Source: Sporodiniella umbellata
Taxonomy: Eukaryota > Mucoromycota > Mucoromycetes > Mucorales > Rhizopodaceae
Reading direction: 5' to 3'
DNA: 64,000 bases
Assembly: GCA_025677835.1 (NCBI GenBank)
Contig: JAIXMR010000046.1
Span: forward strand, 62,001-126,000
This document shows, one piece after another, positions 46,806-57,963 of the stretch; the stretch's first letter is position 1, and the number at the start of each line of letters is the position of its first letter. The notes beneath the pieces were generated by a model. That model was given only the letters and a program-made list of their open reading frames with translations, was not told the DNA's origin and did no database searches. Position numbers and translations under genes: made by a program.

Positions 46806-49241
46806 ATATATCTATATATACCAATGTTCTCTCTGAACTGTTCAATAAAAACAAGTACTGTGTAAAGTTGGTTTCGAGCGAGAGGATGGCCTCTGTCAAA
46901 AGATCAAGCATGGTGTTACTCATGACAGAGGTCTCTTCTCCTTCACAATACATGTCTTGCTTGATTATCATCATGGCCAGTTGACACAAGATGTCCATAG
47001 CACCCGAGTTTCCTGTATTGAGATGGGCAATCATGTGTTTTATGAAGCTGTTTGGTTTGATATCGCTTTTCGAGTTGCATGCATAGTTGAGAGCAAACAT
47101 AGTAAGTCCTTTGCCTTTATTTCCTTGTGAGCCAATGTCGGCCCTATTCAATAGAACGTCGGCTTAGCTAAAACATATACTTTTGTTGGTTCTCAAACTG
47201 TTTTGTTACCCTTTCCCATCCATATCCCAAGAGTAGGTACTTTCCAACTCACCCATTTTGATATCAAACCAATCCCAAAAATGAGGTGAGATGTTTAAAG
47301 AACCATGCTGAGGTTGATGCCATGGCTTTTGGTAAAGACTCTGTATATCTTTCAAAGAATGGTCATAAAACGTTTGGATCTTTTCGTTGAATTGTTTTTC
47401 TTCCTCAATCATCTTTAAACGAGAGGCTTCTGTATTCAAGAATTTCTCCTTTTTTCGTCGAGAGGCTCTGTGTAGTGATGAGTACCTCGTTTTCGTTTTG
47501 GTGACCCTACCTCAAGTTGGTTTTCTTTGCATCTTCAGAGTCACTTTCCTCTTCTTCTCCGAGTGCAGCACTCTCCACACCTTCTTCTCTTTTTCGTTTC
47601 TCTGATGTCAATGTGTGTGTTTCTGGCGTGTTTTCTACTGATGTGGTTTCAGGAACGGTCTTGATGAGTTCTCCATTGAGAGAATCTATAATGACGATGG
47701 GCGACTCTGTTGTGGTAAGTAAGGGTAGAGGCTGAACGTTCTGTGGGTCCTCTTTTTTGACTATGTCGATTTTGACAGTGTTGTGAATAAATAGGGTGTT
47801 GCTAACATTGATATTTGATTCCAATGACTCAAGCTCTATTTCTTCTTCCGCATTGCTTACTGCATGTTGTTTTTTGTAGAGAGTGAGTAGTTTGTCTATA
47901 AGAAGTGATATATCCGCTTTTTCAATAGAGATCACGATCGGGTCTGTGTCCGCTGTTTGATGTTGGTCCTCTGTCTCCATCCAGTTCTTACTTGTCATGT
48001 CTTTTTTTAATTGACAACCCAGCTGCCAGGCTGGGTAGTTTTTCAGTATATTTTCAATATAATCGAGGCAAGTAGAGTAATCCCCAATATCGTATAGTAC
48101 CTAACATTCCCTCTCCTAATGTAAGTCAAATCTGCACACGCTCTGGTTTGCCCACTTACAGAGCATAATCCTTCAAAACAACGCCATTGTGTAGGTGCAA
48201 AGTGAGTACATGACAAGGTCTCCAACACATTTCTCTTTTCTCTTCTATTCAAGAATATCCCGTTTTCGAATGCATATTTTGCAAAACGATCGTTTTTCAG
48301 ATGGCGTGAAAGACATCCAATTGGATACCAAATAAAAGAAGCGGTGGGATCTATTTCAAGAGCCTTGGATGGGTTGTTAATGTATTCAGAAAAGATGTGT
48401 TTCGTTACTTGTAAATAGAATCTTATGGCTTCCTTTGCTGAATCAACATCCTGTGTTTTCGTATACTCCTCTTCCAATACAGAAGCATAGTTTTTGGAAA
48501 CAACAAAGAATAAAGTTCGAAGTGGCGAGCCTTCGTCTTCCTTTTCTTTTTTCGGATCCTTCATCTAAATCAAACTATTAGAGAGCATTTCTCTTCCTAC
48601 TTTTTTTTTTTTTTTTCCAGTTTTACATTCTTTTCTTCTTTTTTGAGAATCTTGTGATCGATTAGTTCTTCATATTTTTCTTTAGCCTCTTTTAATCGGC
48701 CTTCTTGGTGTAATTTCAAGGCTCTTTCATAGTTAGTCATCAACTCTTCAAACTAGGGCCAAAGCAAGGTTAGGCAAGGTCTCGAACCAAACCTTAAATT
48801 CAACGGCTTACCTGAACACCCTGATCGACTTTGTCATTTACTGCCGCCCCTCTGTTTATAGTACACCAGTTATTCTATTCAGTCGTAAAGCTTTCAATAT
48901 ATATGTATTGGTTTTAAAAACAAAGGAGACGAAAACAAAATAAAAATACCATGAATAAAATATACAAAAAAAAAAAAAAAGAGAGTAAAACGATTTGCGT
49001 ATTGAAAGAAAAAATAATAATAATCAGTGAAAGGGGGAAAAGCGCGTTGTGTTTGTTGTATTCAGATTCCGTTTGGCAGGATACGATTTAGAGTTGAGGC
49101 TCCAAAAAAAAAAAAAAGAGTTTTACCTTCTGGCATCTGAGCCTCTATTGATTCATTGGTACAGTCTGTAGCTATTTTACTTTCATTCAATGGATTTCTG
49201 CAGTACAGGTACGGATCTGGTCTTTCAGTGGCAGTGTTCAT
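43306..49241 (-). CDS. HIR3: HIR histone-chaperone complex subunit HIR3/CABIN1
   Basis: Nineteen exons give 1,563 residues, all junctions in phase. In transcript order the exons are 49241..49127, 48849..48812, 48752..48627, 48564..48409, 48363..48160, 48100..47511, 47467..47210, 47143..46822, 46727..45881, 45821..45486, 45413..45307, 45259..44923, 44868..44747, 44702..44562, 44514..44225, 44154..44103, 44052..43711, 43657..43533, 43489..43306. TPR-like repeats open the protein (YERALKLHQEGRLKEAKEKY, ALEIDPTASFIWYPIG, LYDIGDYSTCLDYIENIL). CABIN1 hallmarks include CYHCIYGVHL, FWIRGKTHRLQIRNRP, SWYDLGACYHQLADEELHWS and HRPVYRLAWMHYYIF near the C-terminus. HIR3 scaffolds the HIR/HIRA complex, which deposits H3-H4 outside replication and represses histone genes. 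The first two exons are the least certain. Confidence 0.92.
45448..45483. repeat. Poly-T run of about 36 bases inside a HIR3 intron
   Basis: On the coding strand this is poly-A directly after the splice donor, and the same intron (45414-45485) ends in poly-T before its acceptor. Confidence 0.9.
46777..46822. repeat. (TA)n microsatellite at a HIR3 splice donor
   Basis: The donor GTATAT at 46821 starts the TA-rich tract, so the repeat begins at the intron boundary. Confidence 0.85.
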
Positions 49242-49940
49242 ACTTTTGGAAAAAAAAAAAAAAATCTTCCAGTTTAGAATGCACGAATGCAGTTTCAAAC
49301 TACGTACGAATCAAAGTGGCTCTATACAAATTTCTCTGTTTTATCGCAATCAAAGACGATTGTTCTTTGGACTGTAGAAGCAAATCCAGAATAAAGCGAT
49401 CCTGCTACCGTTTTATAGTAGCTTTGTTCTATTGCCATTCTACAGAAAACGTGTACTTTTCATGCTCTTGCTCGTTTTCGTTTAAATCAGCCAAGAGTGC
49501 AACCCAAAGGAGCCCATTCGAACAAGGGCGACTTTGGGATGCAGCCGAGTAGAGGACGTTGAAAAAAAAGAGGAGATGCTTCGTTTAGAGCTTTTACTTT
49601 TTTTTTTTTTTCAAAAAGTCCTTTGATAGTAGTCGTCACCCAATAAAATTCAAACGTACTGCAAAGAGAAGTGAAAGCAAGCTTTTTCTGTGTTTGAGTA
49701 GTCTATTTCCGGAAATGGCGTACTTATTTCTAAAAAAGGATCATGAACACTCGTGCCACCGTGAGTTTGGTTGAAAGAAAAGATAACGATTGGCTGCGAT
49801 GTGCGTAGTTAGAGTATGTGTTGCAAAGTCCGAGAGCCACGTGAGTTGATATGTTTAAAATGGCAAAAAAAAAAAAAAAAAAAAAAAAAAGGAAAGAGAG
49901 TAACTGTTTTCTTTTTTTGAATTCAAAATATAAATTATTA

Positions 49941-49981
<41 letters not shown>

Positions 49982-50000
49982 TCTTCTTTCAGTTTATTTA
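49242..50000. other. Divergent promoter region with A-run and (ATT)n repeat
   Basis: Separates HIR3 (minus) and the repeat-rich protein gene (plus). Holds an A-run at 49864-49890 and an (ATT/TTA)n microsatellite at about 49935-49980. No gene seen. Confidence 0.65.
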
Positions 50001-51379
50001 ATGACACAAACACATAAAAAAGCATTCGAGAGCAGTGACAGGTAAGATGCAAAAGCTGATTTGTCTTTGACTGATGAGTTAACAGTGAGCAGCCACCGCC
50101 CTATACAGCTCGCACAGCGTCGATTCATCAAGCCAACCGATACGATACCCAGTCCAGCTACCGTCCTACGAATGGATGTTCTTCCACCGGTTATAACGCA
50201 GGACCGTCCGGTTCAGCGTTACCGATGTTTACCCCAACCGGCACATACCCTCGTTCAGCAGATCCGTTGCTAGCCATTCCGTCTGCGCCAAGCATTTTCC
50301 AGCCACCGATGCCAAGGATTTTTCAACCGAGTGCACCCCAGCCTCCTGTTCATGGCATTTTCCAGCCACCACCGATCCCGACAGGCGAATCGACCGGGGA
50401 TCGAGCACCGCCGGATTACGAAAGCGCGACGCAAAGCAGACGGGCTGTGCCCCAGCCAAGTTCGTTTGGGGGTCTACTGAGCGCTGCGAGCAGTCAGTTT
50501 CTTGGACCCCGCGATATGCATCGACCTTTGTTACCGGTGCGTTCACTACGCGTGGCGACGGGCGAGATGGCGACTCAGTGGGTAGACGCGATGGTGCGTG
50601 AGGCGGTAGAGCAGCGAGACCGCGTACAAACCAAGGCGATCGAAAGTATAGAGCGAGTGATTCAGGAGGGTAGCATAGAGGCTGGTCAAGGGCACAAGCG
50701 ATGGGAAGAAAAGTTGAAATCAGGCGCGTTAAGGTTTGAAGAGGATTGGTCGGGCGATACGTGTTATCTCAAGACATCGAATGGGCCACTGACCGTCCAG
50801 GGCACGATTCGTGTGCGCCGACAGCTTGTGCTGGAAAACAAGAATGGCTCTGTGACTGTGCACGGACCGTTGTTTTCTCAAGGCGAGGTCCAGATCAAGG
50901 TCAGGCAGGGCACATTGCAACTGAAAGGGTCGGTGCAGGTCGGTCGACTCCAAATCCTGCTTCGACAGGCACCGGTCTTGATCGAAAGCCACCTCGAGTC
51001 AAAACAGACCCGAATCAAGACAAAGAATGCGCCCATCACTTTGACGCAGGTGGTGGCTCATAAACGACTGGAGGTGGTCACCAACAATTCGCCCATCACG
51101 CTTCATGTGGTTGCCATCGACGCCGATTCTGAAATCTATGTCGGCACCACCCATGCGCCTGTGGAGGTCTACCTGCCCAGTACCTTCTCAGGCTCTTTTG
51201 CTGTCAGCACCAGCGCTTCTTCCACCGCTCGGGTCTCTACGCGTACCCACCATAGCGAAATGGACTTTGAAAGAAACGACACCTACAAAAAGGAAGGCAC
51301 TTGCAAAAACCTTGGCAGTAAAGCCAACGGTCGAGTCGTGATCCGGACCACGCATGCACCTGTCTCGTTGTATATTTAA
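50001..51379 (+). CDS. Cytosolic protein with beta-solenoid-like repeats (DUF7330-like)
   Basis: Two exons, join(50001..50041, 50086..51379), give 444 residues. Residues 15 to about 150 are rich in Pro, Gln and Ser, with a PPPYTA element and repeated IFQPP. From about 220 onward the protein is built of short repeating strands: CYLKTSNGPLTVQGTIRV, LVLENKNGSVTVHGPL, TRIKTKNAPITLTQV, LEVVTNNSPITLHV, VVIRTTHAPVSLYI. Such repeats with N/H-x-P/S-[IV]-x-[LV] turns are typical of adhesin-like beta-solenoid domains (as in DUF4097 and fungal DUF7330 proteins). There is no signal peptide or membrane segment, so it is predicted to be intracellular. Function unknown. GC content is clearly higher than in the neighbours. 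The short first exon was chosen because it restores an ATG in frame. Confidence 0.75.
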
Positions 51380-51551
51380 TCCAATAAAATGAAGAAAACA
51401 CTTTGCCACCTTTTTATTCCCCCTAAGGATTTCTTGTAAGGAATATGGCTGATCTCTAGCTCTAACGGGAGAGAGATGCACTCGTTTATTATCTAAAAAA
51501 AAAACAAGTAAAAGGAAAAGAACGGTGATCGAGGAGGTGTCAATGCAGATA

Positions 51552-52532
51552 TCAACGTGACTTTTGATCTTCCCTCCTAGACAAAAGGTCCACAAGCCCT
51601 TGAATACGATAATAATGGGCTTCTTGTAATAGTTCCTCTCGTCTTGAAACGGATGAATAAACACTCCTTTTTTTTTTTTCTTTCTTCAAACCTACATTGT
51701 CGTATCCTGAAGTATGGCAGGCGGCACCTAACGTATCCATCAGTATGGAAACAAGTTCTTTATTTCCTTACTCTCAAATCTCGCAAGTAATTCAAGACAA
51801 GTCGAAAATGTAAAGGGTCACGATCGAGAAAATAAGCGCCTTCAGGTTCAAGAGAAAGCCGATGTCTACCCGAGAACATGGCAGCCAATAAACTCTGACT
51901 GTCTCTAGACAGGGTACCATAGGAGGTTTCAAACAGACTGCCACCGACATTCAAGCGTACCTAGAAAAGGATTAGCACGCTTTACAAGTGAACAGGCTTA
52001 CTTTTTCGTTGGATGGCATCGACCTAAATCGAGAGGTGTTATTCTCTTTCGCTTCTTGTATCACCTGATGACACTGGTCCACCAGATCTGAATGGAACGC
52101 TCGGTAGCTTGCATCCATCTTGGCTTGGTAGTTTTGTTTGGCTTGATCCATTTTATGATCCAACCACTGCACTCTTTCTATCACTGCCTTTAGATCTCGA
52201 TAGATCTCGCCTCGTTGGGTGGCCAGCTTTTGATTGAGCACGGCCGAGTGGGATGGGTAATCTTTCTTGGGTCAGTGCCAGTCACAAAAAGAGAATACAC
52301 TACCTTTCCATTCGGTGCGTGAGGGAATGGCCAGTCGCTTCATGACTTGCTCGATCGATTCAGTTACTGTGTCATCTGCCGTGAACATCGATACACCGTC
52401 GCTGGCAAGAGACGCTTGATAGTTTTGATACATCATGTCTGATAAAGAACGTTGCTGCTCTACCGGGGATCGATCGTTGGTAGGAACAGGTTCGAATACA
52501 TCCAAGAAAGAATCTTTGGCTTGATATTTCAT
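51552..52532 (-). CDS. KCTD-like BTB/POZ (K-channel tetramerisation type) protein
   Basis: Five exons, complement(join(51552..51642, 51696..51727, 51772..51960, 52002..52261, 52304..52532)), give 266 residues. The N-terminal half is helical with a coiled-coil (QWLDHKMDQAKQNYQAKMDA). The BTB_2 domain is at about residues 164-250: VRLNVGGSLFETSYGTL, MFSGRHRL, YFLDRDPLHFRLVLNYLR, then ELLQEAHYYRIQGLVDLL. BTB_2 proteins assemble as oligomers and often act as cullin-3 substrate adaptors; the target is unknown. A 32-base exon (51696-51727) is needed to join the two parts of the domain. It adds VPPAILQDT, which matches the family's usual spacing. Confidence 0.82.
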
Positions 52533-52938
52533 ACCCAAAAAAAAGATTGAAGAGAAAAAAGAAATACATGATGTTGGCTGCCCAAAGGACGGTTAAATGA
52601 GGGGGGGAAAGGGCTCATGATCTCTGATATCGATCATGGCTTGTTTCCCCAGAGTCAGATGAGTATTCAAAGCGGATTTGTTTATCTACTAAAAAGTAGA
52701 AAGTTTTTTGCTCAAAAGGTATTGGCTGTGAAGAATCATTGCAGAGAAACCCAAATCACCCAGTCACTCATCCTATTACTACTACTGTATGCACGTGCGG
52801 AGGGGTTTTTTTAAAAGAAAATCTCTCTCTTTTTTTTTTTTTTTTTTTTTTTTCTTTCTCTTTTTTTCTTCTTCTTTTTTATATATAAAAGAAAAAAGAA
52901 AGAGAAAGAAAGAGAGAGAAAGAGAGAGAAAGAAAGAG
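52533..52938. promoter_or_regulatory. Divergent promoter of the BTB and AGC-kinase genes
   Basis: Between two divergent starts. A TATATAAAA element at 52882-52890 lies 49 bases before the kinase ATG, preceded by a T/C-rich run and followed by a GA-rich leader (52891-52938). No further gene. Confidence 0.5.
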
Positions 52939-54384
<1,446 letters not shown>

Positions 54385-54635
54385 ACGATCAACAATAAAA
54401 AGACCTTTTTACGCGTTTTTTTTTTGTTTTTTTTTTTTTTTTTTTTTGATATGTGACGTGCTTTTTGAATTTTGGATTGTACCCTCAGAGATTTACTTTT
54501 TGCCCAAAAAAAAAAAAAAAAAAACAAAAAAAAAAACGCGCGCTTAATAGATATAGATTGACTCTCACTTTCTCTAAAAAAAAAATTCCTTGCGTAAATG
54601 AAAAAAAAAAAAAAAAAATTTCCTTTTCATTCCTG

Positions 54636-54667
<32 letters not shown>

Positions 54668-54753
54668 AAAAACTTTCATTTAAAGGGTCCTTTATACAAC
54701 GACGTAAACATCTATTAAAGAAAAAGAAAAAAAAAAGCAAGAAAGGACAGTTA
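54385..54753. other. Intergenic spacer with long A/T runs
   Basis: 369 bases made largely of T and A runs (for example 54417-54447, 54506-54537, 54600-54618, 54637-54660). No gene; likely terminator and promoter DNA. Confidence 0.6.
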
Positions 54754-56083
54754 ATGGAAGAGTCAAGCACAAGACAGAGTTCAAAGTTATCGTTAGGTTC
54801 GTCACCTTCTGTATTAAGTGCAGATGAAGAAGAAGGGTTGGATCTAGAAGCCACCTTGTCTGCACTTGAAGATGACAGTATGCTATCGCCCCTAAGTATG
54901 CTACAGGCCGGTTCACCCAGTTCATCGTTATCGAATGAGGAAGTATTGGACGAAAGGGATGATTCTGCTTCTTCCCTTTCCTCAGCCCCTGATGACTTTC
55001 CTCTCTCTCGGTCCGCCTCGCCAGAGCTTGAGAGTAAAAAACGAAAGCTTGGAAGTCTGTCGCCGACACCCAAGAAGAAGCTCAGGTTGGCTTCACCCCC
55101 TTTACCCATCTCCACAGCGCCGGAAGAAACAGCGACGGCAACGGTGGAGGAGGAAAAGGAAAATAAAACAGAAGAGGAACAAAAGGAACAGGAAAAGATA
55201 GACATTGCAGGTAAGGGGGATATCTACATAAAGACGCATTTTTTTTTTTAAGAGTGCTTTTTCTCTTTAGAAAACGATGAGGACTATCAACAGAGACACA
55301 AGGAAGCCTTAGGCGCGCTTACTCAAATTGAAATTGAGTTTGCAAGGTTAAGGGACAAGTGAGTAGTGCATACATCGTTATCAGGGGGGGGGGGGGTGGG
55401 AGAGGGGGTGAACTGAGAAAAGGGATATTGACTTTGTTCTGTAGAATGTATCAAGAAAAAATGATGGAATTAAACGATGAAGCCAACCGAATAGCCAACG
55501 GAACGCATCCAGAACTTGTAAGTCTGATGAGTGAAATTGAGGAAAAGAAAGGAAAGCGAGTGAGCAGCGCCAAGGCATGGCGTCGGCATCAATACGACAA
55601 TTTCAAAAGACAATACGAAGGATTTGAATATCAAGCGAACATTCACTTTATAGTAAGCTACTATTCTTAGTCTCATGGCTGTTTTCCGCTAACATTGTCT
55701 GTCTGTGTGTGTGTGTGTGTGTGTGTATATAGTCTCAGAAAAACGCGTTGAGACGTGGACTGCTGAACAACCTTCACCAAAAAAAGTGGTGTGTGGAAGG
55801 GGAACGTAAGAAATTGAACGATTTGCCAGGTACGCACACATAAAAAAAAAAAAGGGTGAGAGTTTTATATTGACAAGGGAGAAAAAAAGGAACCTTTTTT
55901 TTAGACCAGCTCTTTCCTGACGGACGAGAAATGACACTACATAAGAAAGAGCGCAAGGAAGAGACGGGTGAATTGATAGATTTAAAAGAGAACGTAGGAT
56001 TCCCGATGGCACCAAACCCTAAAGGACTTACTTCGCAAGACATTGATGAAGATATGAAGCTCTTGGGCATTCATCCTTCCTGA
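54754..56083 (+). CDS. SDS3: SDS3-like subunit of a Sin3/Rpd3 histone deacetylase complex
   Basis: Five exons, join(54754..55210, 55271..55358, 55445..55652, 55733..55829, 55905..56083), give 342 residues. Residues 1-150 are Ser- and acid-rich with basic patches (SKKRKLG, KKKLRL). The Sds3-like domain spans about 153-320: YQQRHKEALGALTQIEIEFA, MYQEKMMELNDEANRIANGT, HPELVSLMSEIEEKKGKRVS, ANIHFISQKNALRRGLLNNL. In SDS3/BRMS1 proteins this helical region dimerises and holds the deacetylase complex together. Intron 4 contains a (GT)n repeat immediately before its acceptor. Confidence 0.85.
55702..55727. repeat. (GT)n microsatellite within an SDS3 intron
   Basis: About 12 GT units just upstream of the acceptor TATATAG. 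Confidence 0.85.
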
Positions 56084-56123
56084 AACCTCTTTTGTCAACT
56101 GAAATGAGCTTATACCCCCCCCC

Positions 56124-56157
<34 letters not shown>

Positions 56158-56386
56158 TATATACATACTTGTCTTCAGTCTTTCTTTCTTTCTCCCTTTC
56201 CACCCCTTTTTATTTGTACCATATTTTCTGTTTATTTTTACTTTTATTATTATTTTTTGACATTGGAAAGGAAGAAGGCTTTTTTTTTGTTTGCTTCCCC
56301 CTTTTTACACGTGCAAAAGTATTAAAGAAAAAAAGCGAGAATTGTTTTTGTTTCTTTTTATTTTACTCTCTTGTTTCTTTGTATAT
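56084..56386. other. Spacer with poly-C and (CA)n tract
   Basis: A C-run (about 56114-56124) then a (CA)n microsatellite at 56125-56156. The rest is T-rich. No gene seen. Confidence 0.65.
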
Positions 56387-56801
56387 ATGAGCGCATCGGA
56401 TTCTATTCAAGGCGACGACGATATGACCTGTTTGGATGAAGCAAGAGTAATAAAGAAAAAAGAAAAACAATAAGCTAAACGGGTTGTGATAGAAGTCTAG
56501 TTCCAGTCAAGAAACGGCAGTGCCTACCAGAACCTTGTTAAGCAAACCGTCTGCTTATTTCAAATCTAAAATAGACGCCCTCAGACGACCGAGTCGGCTG
56601 ATGACCAAGACGACAATCCACCTTCAACCCAGCCAAGAAGGTGTAGGCCAGATTCCATTTGTGCCCCTTTCACGTATCGTGTATCCACCCAAGCCCCTGG
56701 TATACTCGCCTATAGAGCCCATCAAACCACCACCTACAACTAACAAATTATTGCATCGACTTTCCATGCCTTTACTTAGATCAAATCCATCGCATCATTA
56801 A
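56387..56801 (+). CDS. Small Pro/Ser-rich protein of unknown function
   Basis: Two exons, join(56387..56446, 56493..56801), give 122 residues. The intron ends in TAGAAG, so either AG could be used; the second choice drops one Lys. The N-terminal 20 residues are acidic (SIQGDDDMTCLDE). The rest is basic and Pro-rich (FKSKIDALRRPSRLM, LVYSPIEPIKPPPTTN). No signal peptide or domain was recognised. The SRIVYPPKPLVYSPIEPIKP run could be a docking segment, but this is inference. The call as a real gene rests on the clean splice and biased composition, and is moderate. Confidence 0.55.
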
Positions 56802-57372
56802 TTTCCCCTCTCTCTCTCTCTCTCTCCCTTCTTTTTTTTTTTCATTTCATAATAATTATAATAACAATCATAATAACAATAGAACTATTATTATCACTCT
56901 TATCAATACCAAAAAATTGATCAGCCAGCATGTAAAGTAAAGCTGACTGATACGTTATAAACACATTTGGGGTTTCGGCAGTTACTCATCAGTTAGACCC
57001 TCATTTGAGTAAGCATTCCCCCTTAAAAAGGACAAGGAAAAAAAAAAAAAAAAAAAAAAAAGAAAAACATCAAAAAAAACCATGAAAATTTTATAATTTT
57101 ATAAAGCGATCGTGACTTTGTTCTATTGAATACCAGTCGGCTTATTTCAAAAAAAAAAAAAAATGGATTTACCTTTTTCGGAATATTCAAGAAAATTATG
57201 TCTGTAAATATATATATATTTATGTGTGCGTGTGTTGTGTGTCTGTGTATATATATATATATATATGTGTGTGTATAAATCAATAAAATTTTCCTTCTTT
57301 TTTTTTTTTTCTGATATTTTTTTCTCTTTTATTTTTTTCTATTCTTTGTTGTGTGTGTATCTTTTATGCATG
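56802..57372. other. Intergenic, T/C- and A-rich
   Basis: Contains (CT)n at about 56808-56826, an A-run at 57038-57062 and TATATA stretches before the next gene. No gene seen. Confidence 0.55.
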
Positions 57373-57888
57373 ATGGGTTGCTGTCAGTCTATCCCACAAG
57401 AGAACCCTACGCCAGGTAAACCAACAAAAAGACATACTTTTAGCTGATCCATTTTCTTTTTTTTTTTTTTTTTTTTTTTTGGTATGGAAAAAGTACAAAG
57501 AACAACCACGCCTGATCAAGATGACCCACAAACCTCTACAAAGACAGCTTCTGTTCAATCGATTATTGCCGACGAAAAACAGCCACAGAAGCGGAAGACA
57601 CTATCGGGTGATTATCCTTTCCTCGTCCGACTGTCTAGTAACGGACAGGACGTTCCGTTCCAATTGCCCACAGAACCTCCCTTCTTAACCGTAGCCACCC
57701 TTCGAGAAAGACTTATGCCCCATCTACAAGGTGACGTGCAGAACGTAAAGTTAATTTATCTCGGCCGCATCCTTTCTGATCAATATCAGATCGCTCCCTC
57801 TGCCATCTCTTTGCCAAAGAACAAATCGACCGTGATACAAATCCAAAAAGACTGTGTTATACAGGCGATGGTCTCTTCTCAACAATAA
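57373..57888 (+). CDS. N-terminally acylated ubiquitin-like protein
   Basis: Two exons, join(57373..57415, 57494..57888), give 145 residues. The N-terminus MGCCQS carries Gly2 for myristoylation and Cys3/Cys4 for palmitoylation, a classic plasma-membrane targeting signal, encoded by the tiny first exon. After a Thr/Asp-rich linker the C-terminal ubiquitin-like fold reads FLVRLSSNGQDVPFQLPTEP, TVATLRERLMPHLQ, VKLIYLGRILSDQYQI. There is no C-terminal Gly-Gly, so it is not a processed conjugatable modifier. Lipid-anchored ubiquitin-like proteins (UBL3/MUB) recruit ubiquitin enzymes to membranes, but those are prenylated at the C-terminus. The acceptor at 57493 lies in an A-rich context, so the junction should be confirmed. 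Confidence 0.7.
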
Positions 57889-57963
57889 TAAAAAAAAAAA
57901 AGGCTTTCTTCTCAATAGGAGGCATATACACAGTTTATTTATTCTTTTCGTAGTTTATTATTA

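Noticed and set aside
51400..51410. Perfect TTTGCCACC, the reverse of the Rpn4/PACE element
   Set aside because: It lies in the 3' region between two non-proteasome genes, not in the RPN1 promoter; nine bases can occur by chance.
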